From DATLMR01 sp964615905 (lineage in GTDB: Bacteria > Acidobacteriota > Blastocatellia > UBA7656), in assembly GCA_964615905.1 (NCBI GenBank), contig CAZTUB010000011.1, positions 62,001 through 126,000 on the forward strand: a stretch of 64,000 bases of DNA. Direction: 5' to 3'. The notes under the pieces are model-generated. The model was not told the DNA's origin, made no database searches, and saw only the letters and a list, made by a program, of their open reading frames with translations. Below, in pieces: positions 17,241 through 26,532 of this stretch (position 1 is the first letter of the stretch; each line of letters begins with the position of its first letter). The position numbers and the translations under genes are program-made.

Positions 17241-17400
17241 AGAGACCTTTTACATGCTAGGCTGCATGATTAAAAAAGGCGGTAAAATGATGCGAGGTTA
17301 GGTACTAGCTTCTGCCTTCCCGGTGCAGCCCAAATATGCATTCGCCTCGGATAGATCAGGTCTTACATCCCTGACTGTGTAAATTACTAACTGGGAAGGT

Positions 17401-18537
17401 TTAGCTGGCTCGTTCCTGCAATTTCTCGAATGTATCAAACTCTTTTCCTACATCCCTGTTAAGGCTTCGGACGCGCACAAAATAGAACTGCAGCAGACCC
17501 GATTCTATAAGTAGGGCGACATAAACGAACCATAAGCATTTCAAGATCAAAACAGCTATGAAAATTGCTATTGTAATTGAATCTGGTATGCCGACCCTCG
17601 GGTAAGAGGGTTGGATAGCAGCATAAAGGTAGAAGAGGACCAGGAGCGTCACAGGCGTTCTAAGGAACCTGCTATTGAGCCGGCCGAAGTATAGTGCCAT
17701 TATGGTCGCGGCACCCAGGCCGCTGATCAATTTGAATGCCTCTGTGACGCTGGTATATGAGGCCCTTAATGTAGAAAGATCGGCTAAATCGTAATAAGCC
17801 GCGTCGAGAATGTGAACTTTGCTGCCTACGACAACCGCCTCCAGGACCGTGAAGACTATCACCATGGCGATCCAGCCATAGTAATTAGACTGGCTCTTTC
17901 TATACTTTCTGCTATTGTCGCCCTTGTCGGGTGTGGCCAAAATGAAGAAACAGAAGAGGATCATTAGCGTGGCAACATTGTTTGAAAGATCTGACGCTAT
18001 ATCAAGAAAGTATAAACGTTGAAAAAGTGGGAATTCCGGTTTAGTCGTACTTAGGTCTGGACAGATTCCGGGGTAACTCTTATAAGCCAGAATCAGGTAT
18101 AAAATAAACCAGCTAAACCAGAGACCTTTCCAAACATTTTGATACCTGCTGCTGGCGCTATCAGCTTCTGCTTTGGCTTTCGCCCAGCCTTTCGGATTAT
18201 TCTCATAGCCCGAGGTTTTCATCACTTCTCTTAAAGCTTCGGCTCTGTCGCCCGTCCATTCTTCCGGGTCCTCCTCGTCTATCCAGTTGGGCTCTCTTAG
18301 TGGTATACAAATAACAATTAGTATGATGATTGCCTGGGTGCCGAGTATGGCTGACATTCGATTGCGAAGTAACCACTCATTCTCAGTCAACTTTACCAGT
18401 AAAGGGTATGAGATACTTATCACGTTGCCAAAACCAAGGGCAGTGGCGATGGCTATGATCCGTATCCCGCACTCTGATATAAGTTTTTGTAAATAACCTT
18501 TCCTTTTTCTCCCGGCTATTGGAGTAAGAGTAGCCAT
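17401..18537 (-). CDS. Polytopic membrane protein of unknown function
   Basis: 378 aa from the ATG at 18537 (GAGGG about 8 nt upstream; an in-frame TTG lies two codons earlier). About eight membrane helices alternate with short loops; an acidic cytoplasmic-like segment (about 87-135) contains EEDPEEW. Its codon use is more AT-rich than that of the neighbours (many ATA, TTA and AGG codons), which hints at acquisition from another genome. No family recognised, and no neighbour suggests a role. Confidence 0.65.
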   Translation of the reverse strand: MATLTPIAGRKRKGYLQKLISECGIRIIAIATALGFGNVISISYPLLVKLTENEWLLRNRMSAILGTQAIIILIVICIPLREPNWIDEEDPEEWTGDRAEALREVMKTSGYENNPKGWAKAKAEADSASSRYQNVWKGLWFSWFILYLILAYKSYPGICPDLSTTKPEFPLFQRLYFLDIASDLSNNVATLMILFCFFILATPDKGDNSRKYRKSQSNYYGWIAMVIVFTVLEAVVVGSKVHILDAAYYDLADLSTLRASYTSVTEAFKLISGLGAATIMALYFGRLNSRFLRTPVTLLVLFYLYAAIQPSYPRVGIPDSITIAIFIAVLILKCLWFVYVALLIESGLLQFYFVRVRSLNRDVGKEFDTFEKLQERAS

Positions 18538-18741
18538 GATCAAACCCTCGATTGTTAGGTTTAATACAAAATGGTCTCTTCATTATCCAAAAAAACAGAA
18601 CCTTTGCAAGCGCTTTGTTGATTTTATCTAACCATCGCGTTGCTTCCGGGGCCTTGGTGGTATGGCTGCCTAGTCCAATCGCAGAAATGGCGTACTCTTT
18701 TCTTTGTTATTCTTAGCAGCCTCCGGGCGGTAAAGGCAGGG

Positions 18742-18796
18742 GCAGGACGAAAACTGCCGGTGGGCCTGTTGGCTTCACCGGCAGTTTTCGTCCTGC
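18742..18796. terminator. Strong perfect hairpin downstream of lon
   Basis: Two 21-bp perfectly complementary arms (18742-18762 and 18776-18796; outer end GCAGGACG, inner end GCCGGTG) surround a 13-nt loop. It lies 32 bp past the lon stop. No T-tract follows on either strand, so it may stop transcription with Rho or protect the mRNA 3' end. It does not contain the heptamer units. Confidence 0.6.
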
Positions 18797-18828
18797 TGTT
18801 CATCGCAGCGCTATGGCCAACCCGGTCG

Positions 18829-21246
18829 TTAGCTTTCGCTACGCTCAAAGCCCACTTCGCTTCCCGTAGTCACGGTCTCGTGTTCGGGGGCAGGCTTTTG
18901 AGCTTCACCCTCTGCGGGCGGAACCAGCGTATTCTTCAACGCATCGTCTATGCGCTCCACATAGATGGCTTCGAGCCCGCTGCGCGCTTCTTCTTCTATA
19001 TCGTTGAAGTCGTACTCGTTGCGCTTGGGCAAGACCACCCGCTTGATGCCTGCGCGGCGTGCCGCGAGCACTTTCCCTTTTATGCCCCCGACGGGAAAGA
19101 CAAGGCCGCTCAGCGTGATCTCGCCCGTCATCGCCGTGTCGCTGCGCACGGGGCGGCCTGAGCACAAGGACGCGAGCGCCGAGACTATCGCCACGCCAGC
19201 CGACGGGCCGTCCTTCGGGATCGCCCCCGCGGGAACGTGCACGTGAACGCCGTTTTTGTCGAACGTCTCTTTGCAGTCGATCCCTATCTCTGCGCCGTGC
19301 GACCAGAGGTAGCTCTGCGCAGCCTTCGCCGATTCCTGCATGACGTTGCCGAGTTGGCCCGTGAGCGTAAGCCCCTTCGAGCCCGGCAGCAGCGTCGCTT
19401 CGATGAACAGGACCTCGCCGCCCATCTCTGTTACCGCAAGACCCGTGGCCACGCCCGGCGGCACGTTCTGCCGCGCCATCTCGTGGAAGAATCTTTCGTG
19501 GCCGAGGTAGCCTTCCAGGTCGTCCGGTGTGATGGTAAAGACTTCGCCCTCGCCCCGCGCGACCTTGAGCGCGACCTTTCGCGCAAGCCTCCCGACGGTG
19601 CGCTCAAGCTGGCGCACGCCCGCTTCGCGGGTGTAGCGCGAGATGATCGCGGCAAGCGCTTCGTCGGTCAAATGGAGCTGCTCTTCGCCGAGTCCCGCTT
19701 CTTTAATCTGACGCGGCACAAGATAGCGGCGCGCGATATGCAGCTTCTCTTCTTCGCTGTAACCCGAAAGCTGGATGATCTCCATGCGGTCGCGGAGCGG
19801 CGAAGGTATAGGCGCAAGCGAGTTCGCAGTCGCTATAAAAAAGACCTTCGACAGGTCGAACGGCAGATCGAGATAGTGGTCGCGGAACGAGAAGTTCTGC
19901 GCCGGGTCCAGTATCTCAAGCAGCGCCGACGCCGGGTCGCCTCTGAAGTCCATGCCGAGCTTATCGACTTCGTCGAGCATCATCACGGGGTTGTTCACGC
20001 CCGCGCGGCGCAGTGCCTGTATGATGCGCCCCGGCAGCGCGCCGATATATGTGCGGCGGTGGCCACGGAGCTCCGCTTCATCGCGCACGCCGCCGAGCGA
20101 CATGCGCTCGAACTTGCGCCCCATCGCGCGGGAAACAGACTGGCCGAGGCTCGTCTTGCCGACCCCCGGCGGCCCCACGAAACAAAGGATCGGGGCCTTT
20201 GTCGCGGGGTTTAGCTTTATGACCGCCAGGTGCTCAAGTATGCGCTCCTTGATGTCGTCCAGGTCGTAGTGGTCTTCGTCCAGGACCACGCGCGCGTTTA
20301 TAAGATCGAGGTTATCTTCGGTCGAGCGCTTCCAGGGAAGATCGAGCACCCATTCAAGATAAGTGCGAATGACGTGATAATCGGGCGCGGCTGCGGGCAA
20401 ACGCTCAAGGCGTCGCAATTCTCGCTCGGCCTCCGCGCGAACATCGTCCGGGAGCTCGGCCTTCTCCAGCCGCTCGCGCAGCAGCGCCGCTTCGGCCTGT
20501 TCCGGCTCGGTGTCGCCGAGCTCTTTTTGAATCTGCTTCATCTGCTCGCGCAAAATGTAATCGCGCTGCGCCTTGCCAAGCTCCTCCTGAGCCTGATTCG
20601 CTATCTTGCTGCGAATGTCGAGCACCTCGACTTCGTGCGCCAGATAGCTGTGCATCAATCGAAGCAACTCGCTTTCGGTGTCAGCTTCAAGAAGCGCCTG
20701 CTCCTGTTCGACCTCTAGCTCAAGCACGGAGCCCAGGAAGTATGCGAGCCTTACGGAGTCATCAGCCGAGACGATGATGCTGCGAATCTCGTTCGGCACG
20801 TTCGGCAGCATCGTTAGCGCCTTCTGCACGAGCGCCTGAATGTTGCGCCGGAGGGCCTCGACTTCGGGCGTGTTTTCGCGAACGGGCTCCGGCAGAATCT
20901 CTACGCGCGCCTTCAGGTAATTCGAGTCCGTGAAGAAGTCCAGCACGCGGAACCGCTCCTGCCCCTGGACGATAAGGTGCAGTACCTCTTCGCTGCCGGG
21001 CGAGCGCATCATCCTGTTTATCACTACGAGCGTTCCGACCCGGTATAGGTTTTCATGCGTGGGCTCGGTCTCGCTGTCCTGGCGCTGGGCGATCACGCCG
21101 AGCAGCTTCTCCTCCGTTGAGAGCGCGGCCTCTGCGGCCGCAAGCGACATCGAACGCCCCACGGTAAGCGGCGAAATACCCGACGGGAAGATTACCGTGT
21201 TTCTTAAGGGCATTATCGGCAATTCCAAGAATTTATTTTCAGTCAT
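18829..21246 (-). CDS. lon: ATP-dependent protease Lon
   Basis: 805 aa, the normal length of LonA. The N-terminal substrate-binding domain (about 8-205) begins LELPIMPLRNTVIFP. The AAA+ domain carries Walker A GPPGVGKT at 358-365 and Walker B MMLDEVDK. The protease domain carries the catalytic dyad Ser682 (KDGPSAG) and Lys725 (GGIKGK). Lon degrades misfolded and regulatory proteins in the cytosol. It is the last gene of a minus-strand run with hsp20, clpP, a release-factor-like gene, clpB and dnaJ. The tail after about residue 775 is acidic and low in complexity. Confidence 0.97.
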   Translation of the reverse strand: MTENKFLELPIMPLRNTVIFPSGISPLTVGRSMSLAAAEAALSTEEKLLGVIAQRQDSETEPTHENLYRVGTLVVINRMMRSPGSEEVLHLIVQGQERFRVLDFFTDSNYLKARVEILPEPVRENTPEVEALRRNIQALVQKALTMLPNVPNEIRSIIVSADDSVRLAYFLGSVLELEVEQEQALLEADTESELLRLMHSYLAHEVEVLDIRSKIANQAQEELGKAQRDYILREQMKQIQKELGDTEPEQAEAALLRERLEKAELPDDVRAEAERELRRLERLPAAAPDYHVIRTYLEWVLDLPWKRSTEDNLDLINARVVLDEDHYDLDDIKERILEHLAVIKLNPATKAPILCFVGPPGVGKTSLGQSVSRAMGRKFERMSLGGVRDEAELRGHRRTYIGALPGRIIQALRRAGVNNPVMMLDEVDKLGMDFRGDPASALLEILDPAQNFSFRDHYLDLPFDLSKVFFIATANSLAPIPSPLRDRMEIIQLSGYSEEEKLHIARRYLVPRQIKEAGLGEEQLHLTDEALAAIISRYTREAGVRQLERTVGRLARKVALKVARGEGEVFTITPDDLEGYLGHERFFHEMARQNVPPGVATGLAVTEMGGEVLFIEATLLPGSKGLTLTGQLGNVMQESAKAAQSYLWSHGAEIGIDCKETFDKNGVHVHVPAGAIPKDGPSAGVAIVSALASLCSGRPVRSDTAMTGEITLSGLVFPVGGIKGKVLAARRAGIKRVVLPKRNEYDFNDIEEEARSGLEAIYVERIDDALKNTLVPPAEGEAQKPAPEHETVTTGSEVGFERSES

Positions 21247-21322
21247 CCCTTTTCTCCAGGATTCCGGGGTGAAGAGACCTCAGGCAGGCTCGCGCCGGAC
21301 CGGTCTTCAATCCTGATTCCTA

Positions 21323-21685
21323 TTACTTGCAATCGATATGAAGCAAGAACCATCCTTCTATGTATTCGCTGCGAATATCCGAGTTCGACAGATCGCAGGG
21401 AATCTTTAATATGCGCTCGAACCTGCTGTATGTAATTTCGAGCTGGTAGTAGCTCCACCCTTCGACCATCACTGAGTCGCGCCTGACGCCGCGCACGATC
21501 AGGTTGTCATCCGCCACAAGCACCTGCACGTCATCCGGCTTTACGCCCGCCAGGTCGAACTTTATCTTCCAGCCTTCGGGGCATTTGTATACGTCAACCG
21601 CCGGTTGCCATAACGGGCCGCTTGGGCGGCGATAAGGCGTTTCGTTGTTCAGTCGCTCGATGAAGATCTTTCTACTTCTTGCCAT
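21323..21685 (-). CDS. Small heat-shock protein, Hsp20/alpha-crystallin family
   Basis: 120 aa, short for the family. The alpha-crystallin domain covers about residues 24-118: QPAVDVYKCPEGWKIKFDLAGVKPDDVQV starts it and GWFLLHID gives the last strand. There is no C-terminal IxI extension, so oligomer assembly may differ from classical small heat-shock proteins. Its ATG overlaps the clpP stop as TAATG, so translation is coupled. It would hold unfolded proteins for ClpB refolding or for degradation by ClpP and Lon encoded beside it. Confidence 0.9.
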   Translation of the reverse strand: MARSRKIFIERLNNETPYRRPSGPLWQPAVDVYKCPEGWKIKFDLAGVKPDDVQVLVADDNLIVRGVRRDSVMVEGWSYYQLEITYSRFERILKIPCDLSNSDIRSEYIEGWFLLHIDCK

Positions 21686-22308
21686 TATTTCTCCGCTCCG
21701 ATGCCTGCCAGAGATATATCTATGTCGCGCCCGGCCATGACCGAGTCGATCAGGCCGTACTCGACCGCCTGCTCAGGGCTCAGTATGAAATCGCGTTCCA
21801 CATCCTTGTCAATCTTGTCGAAAGGCTGGCCCGTGGCGTCGGCCAATATCTGTGACAGAAGATTGCGCATGCGCAGCATCTCTTCGGCTTGAATCTTGAC
21901 ATCCGTAGCCTGCCCGGCAATCCCTTCGATAGAAGGCTGGTGTATCAGTATTCTTGAATTAGGCAGCGAGAACCGCTTGCCCTTTGCCCCGGCCGCGAGC
22001 AGCAGCGCCCCCATCGACGCGGCCTGCCCAAAACATATCGTCACGACATCCGGCTTGATAAACTGCATCGTGTCGTAAATCGCCAGGCCCGCGGTGATGG
22101 AGCCGCCGGGGCTGTTTATGTATACCGAGATGTCTCTGTCGGGGTCGACCGATTCGAGAAAGAGCAGCTCGGCGACAATCAGGTTTGCCACCTCGTCGAC
22201 AATAGGCGTGCCCAGAAAGATTATGTGTTCTTTGAGCAGCCGGGAAAAGATGTCATAATGCCGCTCGCCTCTGTTGGTCGACTCTACGACCGTTGGGACT
22301 AATGCCAT
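21685..22308 (-). CDS. clpP: ATP-dependent Clp protease proteolytic subunit
   Basis: 207 aa from the ATG at 22308 (MALVPTVVES). A GTG at 22350 would add 14 residues without family precedent. With this start the catalytic residues fall at Ser98 (GQAASMGA) and His123 (LIHQP), the same numbers as in mature E. coli ClpP. It forms the peptidase barrel that works with a Clp ATPase such as ClpX; no clpX or clpA is in the window, and ClpB beside it does not dock on ClpP. It sits between the release-factor-like gene and hsp20. Confidence 0.95.
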   Translation of the reverse strand: MALVPTVVESTNRGERHYDIFSRLLKEHIIFLGTPIVDEVANLIVAELLFLESVDPDRDISVYINSPGGSITAGLAIYDTMQFIKPDVVTICFGQAASMGALLLAAGAKGKRFSLPNSRILIHQPSIEGIAGQATDVKIQAEEMLRMRNLLSQILADATGQPFDKIDKDVERDFILSPEQAVEYGLIDSVMAGRDIDISLAGIGAEK

Positions 22309-22383
22309 AAGAATTGTCAAAGCGGCCGGGTGATCGAGACTCGCCGTCACAGACCACCCGCGCAGCTTTCCTATCAGGTCCTT

Positions 22384-23511
22384 TCAAAATCTCAGGATCG
22401 CGCCGATGCCGATCCCCGCGAGTTGCCTTGCAGCCTCGTCGGACACTATCTGCACCTTCCCGGATTGTTCGAGCACTCTATGCGAGACCCTGTTGACAAG
22501 ATCGGGCGCGGGCAGAAGGGTCCCGCCGCAAAACGAGCATTTCTCAAGCCCGTCGGCAAACAGCGTGCGGCAGCTGTCGCACTCTTTGCCCTCCGCGTGA
22601 TAATCCCGCGCGACGACAAGGCAGTAGACACGGCCCTGTTGAAGCATAACGAGAGTTTCGGAAATTCCAAGCACCCCCCTGTCGCCTTTGTGCGCGGCGG
22701 TTACCATCGACTCGACAAGCCTGGCTTCGTCTTCGTGCTCGGCCCGCTCCTGCACCGCTCGGACCTCTGCCATCAACTGGTTTGTGTTCGCGTCGAGCGG
22801 CACGGAGACGGTGCCGATTATCATCTGTTGCAGCCGTTTGGGCAGCTCGTTTATAAACATCGAGGTTGCCTCTACAGGGCCGCCCACGACGAGCCTTGTC
22901 ACTTGCTCGCGGTCTACGATAGTGGCCAGCTCCTCGGCCACGCGCTTGACGTGCCAGGTGACGTGCTTCGTGTGGTCGCGTTCCATCTGCATCTGAGACC
23001 AGATATGATCGGTGCCTGTCGCCTGGTGCTTGTTCGGAACGTCGGAAAGGACTTCAGATTGCTGCTCTATACCGGACGCATCGACGGTCAGAATCCTCGC
23101 CCGCTGCTTGTCCAACAATACAACTCCAAAATGGTCGTGCTCCTCGATGACCTCAAGCAACGGGCGGACCCAGGGCTGCGGCGACCACCGCGCGGTCGTA
23201 TCAACCTCGACCTGCAGATCTCTATGCCACCAGAAATCGCGGCTCGAATCGGAAAAGATAACCATTCCCTTTCCGCCGGCGGTGTAGTCGCCCAGAAAGC
23301 GAAGCACGCGGGCGGCCTCGGCCTCGAATCTCTCCCTGTGGTTCTCGTTGCTCTCGGCCATCTGGCGAAGAGTATTTTCAACAGCCGTTAAAAAGCCTCG
23401 GTTGAGATTTGCCTGGTTTCCCTGATTAACATTGACGTATAAGCTCAACACTAAAGAATCGGGGCCGAATGAAATTCGTTGCAGCTGTCGTATGTCATCA
23501 TACGAGATCAT
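22384..23511 (-). CDS. Bacterial eRF1/Vms1-like release factor homologue (baeRF type)
   Basis: 375 aa. AAGGAGG lies 5 nt before the ATG at 23511, which decides the start. The protein has an N-terminal region, a central domain beginning near HFGVVLLDKQRARIL, and a C-terminal part like the eRF1 domain 3/L7Ae fold that ends in a CxxC...CxxC zinc knuckle (CDSC and CSFC). The segment HIWSQMQMERDHTKH aligns with the GGWSQxRYQR-like loop of bacterial archaeo-eukaryotic release factor relatives: the WSQ is kept but the GG is not. Family members are predicted or shown (Vms1) to cleave peptidyl-tRNA on stalled ribosomes. Lying upstream of clpP and lon, it may pass released chains to them. Confidence 0.7.
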   Translation of the reverse strand: MISYDDIRQLQRISFGPDSLVLSLYVNVNQGNQANLNRGFLTAVENTLRQMAESNENHRERFEAEAARVLRFLGDYTAGGKGMVIFSDSSRDFWWHRDLQVEVDTTARWSPQPWVRPLLEVIEEHDHFGVVLLDKQRARILTVDASGIEQQSEVLSDVPNKHQATGTDHIWSQMQMERDHTKHVTWHVKRVAEELATIVDREQVTRLVVGGPVEATSMFINELPKRLQQMIIGTVSVPLDANTNQLMAEVRAVQERAEHEDEARLVESMVTAAHKGDRGVLGISETLVMLQQGRVYCLVVARDYHAEGKECDSCRTLFADGLEKCSFCGGTLLPAPDLVNRVSHRVLEQSGKVQIVSDEAARQLAGIGIGAILRF

Positions 23512-23835
23512 GCCATCCTCCTTGTTCCCGCCAGTTATGGCTTGTTTATGCCCGCCGTCCAAACGTGGTCTGCGCAGGTGTTGAAGTTAACTCACTGGGT
23601 GAGATTTTTTTTCTGGCGTGATTGGTCTCCCATCATAAAGGTCAGCATCCGGCGTCTCGTCATCACAAATAGCTCACTCATAAGAGCAGACCTCCTGGGC
23701 TGGGTTGACAAGCGTCACTGGGCTAATGATAGCACATCATACCTGCACAACAGAACGCCGCCGGGCAATATGAATCGGCTTGCGCGGGAGCGCGTCGGCC
23801 TGCTTCACGCTCCACGCGCCCCTGGCTTCCGGCCC
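23512..23835. other. Gap between clpB and the release-factor-like gene
   Basis: 324 bp on the minus-strand transcript. It holds one possible short reading frame (23592-23681, listed separately). A near palindrome ATGAT-N5-ATCAT (around 23730) could be part of an internal promoter. No CIRCE or other known heat-shock operator is seen. Confidence 0.35.
23592..23681 (-). CDS. Possible 29-codon leader or small protein
   Basis: ATG at 23679-23681 preceded by AGGAGG at about 9 nt, then 29 codons (MSELFVMTRRRMLTFMMGDQ and onward) and TGA. The product would be basic with four methionines in the centre. The ribosome-binding site is better than that of many real genes here, but the frame is short and coding bias cannot be judged. 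It may be a leader peptide of the downstream release-factor gene or chance. Confidence 0.25.
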   Translation of the reverse strand: MSELFVMTRRRMLTFMMGDQSRQKKNLTQ

Positions 23836-26463
23836 TTACCTGCCGGCCTCGGCCGCGAGCGGCTGGGCCGAAAAAGTTATCGCGTCATTGTCTACGCCGA
23901 CGCGGACAATCGAGTTGTCCTTAACTTCGCCTTTCAATATCAGGCGCGAAAGCGGCGTCTCGATCTCGCGCTGGATCGCTCGCTTGAGCGGGCGCGCGCC
24001 GTATACGGGATCGTAGCCTGCGCGGGCAAGGTGCGCCTTGGCTGCCTCCGTCAGCTCAAGCGTTATGCGCCGCTCGGCAAGCCGCGAGCGCAAGCGCTCA
24101 AGCTGTATGTCTACGATATGTTTCAAGTCTTCTTCGGTCAGCGCGTGGAAGACTATGATCTCGTCGACGCGGTTCAAGAACTCCGGTCGGAAGTGGTGGC
24201 GCAACGCATCGAGCACGCTCTCTTTCATGTTCTCGTACTGCTGCCCTTCAAGCTTCCCGTTGTATTCGAGTATCAGGTGGCTGCCGATGTTTGAAGTCAT
24301 GGTGATGATCGTGTTTTTGAAGTTCACCACACGACCCTGCCCATCGGTGAGCCTGCCGTCGTCGAGAATCTGAAGCAGGACGTTGAAGACATCCGAGTGC
24401 GCCTTTTCGATCTCGTCAAAGAGCACGACAGAGTAGGGCCGCCGCCTGACGGCTTCGCTCAGCTGGCCCCCTTCCTCGTAGCCCACATAGCCCGGAGGCG
24501 CGCCGATCAACCGCGCGACGGTGTGCTTCTCCTGGTACTCGCTCATGTCAATACGGATCATCGCGTGCTCGTCGTCAAAGAGGAATTGCGCGAGCGCGCG
24601 CGCGAGCTCTGTCTTGCCGACGCCGGTCGGCCCCAGGAATATGAAAGAGCCAATCGGGCGGTTTGGGTCTTTGAGACCGGAGCGCGCGCGTATGACCGCA
24701 TCCGAGACCGCGCTCACCGCTTCATCCTGCCCTATCACGCGGCGATGCAGGTGCTCTTCAAGCGAGAGTAGCTTTTGAAGCTCGCCTTCGAGCAGCTTGG
24801 AGACAGGCACGCCCGTCCACCGGCTGACGACCTCGGCGATGTCCTCCTCGTCCACCTCCTCTTTAAGCAGCCGCCCGCGCGAGGCTTGAGCGTCAAGCCC
24901 GTCCTCGTGCTCGCGCAACTGCTTCTCAAGCTGGTTGAGCTTGCCGTATCGAAGCTCCGCAGCGCGGTTCAAATCGTATTCGCGCTCGGCCTGCTCTATG
25001 GCAAGCTTTGTCTGCTCTACCTCCTCGCGGATCGAGCGAATCTTCTGAACCTCGTCCTTTTCGGCCTGCCATTGCGCCTTCAACTGGTCGGCGTTAGCTC
25101 TCAGGTCCGCAAGCTCTTTTTCGAGCCGCTCAAGCCGCGCCTGCGAGCCGGAGTCCGTCTCTTTCTTGAGCGCCTCGCGCTCTATCTCAAGCTGCATGAC
25201 GCGGCGCAGTATCTCGTCAAGCTCCGCAGGCATCGAGTCGATCTCCGTTCGGAGCTTGGCCGCCGCTTCGTCAACAAGGTCTATGGCCTTATCGGGCAAA
25301 AAACGGTCCGAAATATACCTTTGAGAAAGCACCGCGGCCGAAACGAGCGCGGAGTCTTTTATCCGCACACCGTGATGGACTTCGTACCGCTCGCGCAAGC
25401 CCCTGAGTATCGAGATGGTGTCTTCGACCGTCGGCTGATCGACCATGACGGGCTGGAACCGGCGCTCGAGCGCCGCGTCCTTCTCGATCCGCTTGCGGTA
25501 TTCGTCCAGTGTGGTCGCGCCTATGCAATGAAGCTCGCCGCGAGCAAGCATAGGCTTGAGCAGGTTCGAAGCATCCATAGAGCCTTCGGCCGCGCCTGCG
25601 CCGACTATCGTGTGCATCTCGTCTATGAAGAGTATGACCTGGCCTTCGGACTGCTGCACCTCTTTGAGCACGGCCTTGAGCCGCTCTTCAAACTCGCCAC
25701 GGTACTTCGCGCCGGCCACCAGCGCGCCCATATCGAGCGTGACGATTCGCTTGTCCTTCAAGCTTTCAGGCACGTCGCCGCGAATGATCCGCTGCGCGAG
25801 CCCTTCGACAATCGCAGTCTTACCGACGCCCGGCTCGCCTATCAAAACGGGGTTATTCTTAGTCCTGCGCGAGAGCACCTGGATGACACGGCGTATCTCG
25901 TCATCGCGCCCTATTACGGGGTCGAGCTTACCGGCGTCGGCCATCTTCGTCAGGTCGCGCCCGTAGCGTTCGAGCGCTTCGTAAGTGGCTTCGGGGTTCT
26001 GCGTCGTAACGCGCTGGTTGCCGCGCACCTGCACGAGCGCCTGCTCTATGCGGTCACGAGTCGCGCCCGCCGTCTTTAGCGCGCGCGAAGCCGCGCCGCC
26101 TTCGTCTGTGATTGCCAGCAGCAGATGCTCGACGCTGACATAGTCGTCCTTCAGTTTTTTGGCTTCGTCCTCAGCCGATACGAATACCTTGTTCAAACGG
26201 GCAGTGATGTAAACCTGATCGACAGGCCCGCTCGGCCCTGTTACCTTCGGCAGCCGGTTTATCTCTTTTTCTACCGCCTGGCTGACGGCCTCGACGTTCA
26301 CGCCCGCCTTTGTCAGGATCGAAGGGACCAGCCCGTTCTGCTGCTGGAACAGAGCCAGTAAAAGGTGCTCGACCTCTATCTGCTGGTTGCTGTAACGTGT
26401 GGCAAGCGTCTGCGCTGCGCGGACCGCTTCCTGCGCCTTCTCCGTAAAACGATTGATGTCCAT
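23836..26463 (-). CDS. clpB: Disaggregase ClpB
   Basis: 875 aa, full length. The N domain (about 1-145) is followed by the first AAA+ module with Walker A GEPGVGKT, the long coiled-coil M domain (about 410-525, many E/K/R/L residues) and the second AAA+ module with GPTGVGKT. The start DINRFTEKAQEAV is typical of ClpB. It extracts polypeptides from aggregates together with DnaK and DnaJ. A DnaJ-like gene lies directly upstream in the same direction; dnaK is not in the window apart from hscA. GGAGG precedes the ATG at about 9 nt. Confidence 0.97.
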   Translation of the reverse strand: MDINRFTEKAQEAVRAAQTLATRYSNQQIEVEHLLLALFQQQNGLVPSILTKAGVNVEAVSQAVEKEINRLPKVTGPSGPVDQVYITARLNKVFVSAEDEAKKLKDDYVSVEHLLLAITDEGGAASRALKTAGATRDRIEQALVQVRGNQRVTTQNPEATYEALERYGRDLTKMADAGKLDPVIGRDDEIRRVIQVLSRRTKNNPVLIGEPGVGKTAIVEGLAQRIIRGDVPESLKDKRIVTLDMGALVAGAKYRGEFEERLKAVLKEVQQSEGQVILFIDEMHTIVGAGAAEGSMDASNLLKPMLARGELHCIGATTLDEYRKRIEKDAALERRFQPVMVDQPTVEDTISILRGLRERYEVHHGVRIKDSALVSAAVLSQRYISDRFLPDKAIDLVDEAAAKLRTEIDSMPAELDEILRRVMQLEIEREALKKETDSGSQARLERLEKELADLRANADQLKAQWQAEKDEVQKIRSIREEVEQTKLAIEQAEREYDLNRAAELRYGKLNQLEKQLREHEDGLDAQASRGRLLKEEVDEEDIAEVVSRWTGVPVSKLLEGELQKLLSLEEHLHRRVIGQDEAVSAVSDAVIRARSGLKDPNRPIGSFIFLGPTGVGKTELARALAQFLFDDEHAMIRIDMSEYQEKHTVARLIGAPPGYVGYEEGGQLSEAVRRRPYSVVLFDEIEKAHSDVFNVLLQILDDGRLTDGQGRVVNFKNTIITMTSNIGSHLILEYNGKLEGQQYENMKESVLDALRHHFRPEFLNRVDEIIVFHALTEEDLKHIVDIQLERLRSRLAERRITLELTEAAKAHLARAGYDPVYGARPLKRAIQREIETPLSRLILKGEVKDNSIVRVGVDNDAITFSAQPLAAEAGR

Positions 26464-26532
26464 ACCGCTTCACCTCCAAACCGGCGACTCGCTCAAAAAC
26501 AAGATCGCCATACCCTTTGTCTTGATACTCTA

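Noticed and set aside
22309..22350. Earlier GTG start for clpP
   Set aside because: It adds 14 residues not seen in the family and moves the catalytic residues away from the usual Ser98/His123 positions.
23512..23835. CIRCE heat-shock operator search upstream of the release-factor-like gene and clpB
   Set aside because: No TTAGCACTC-N9-GAGTGCTAA-like pair was found.
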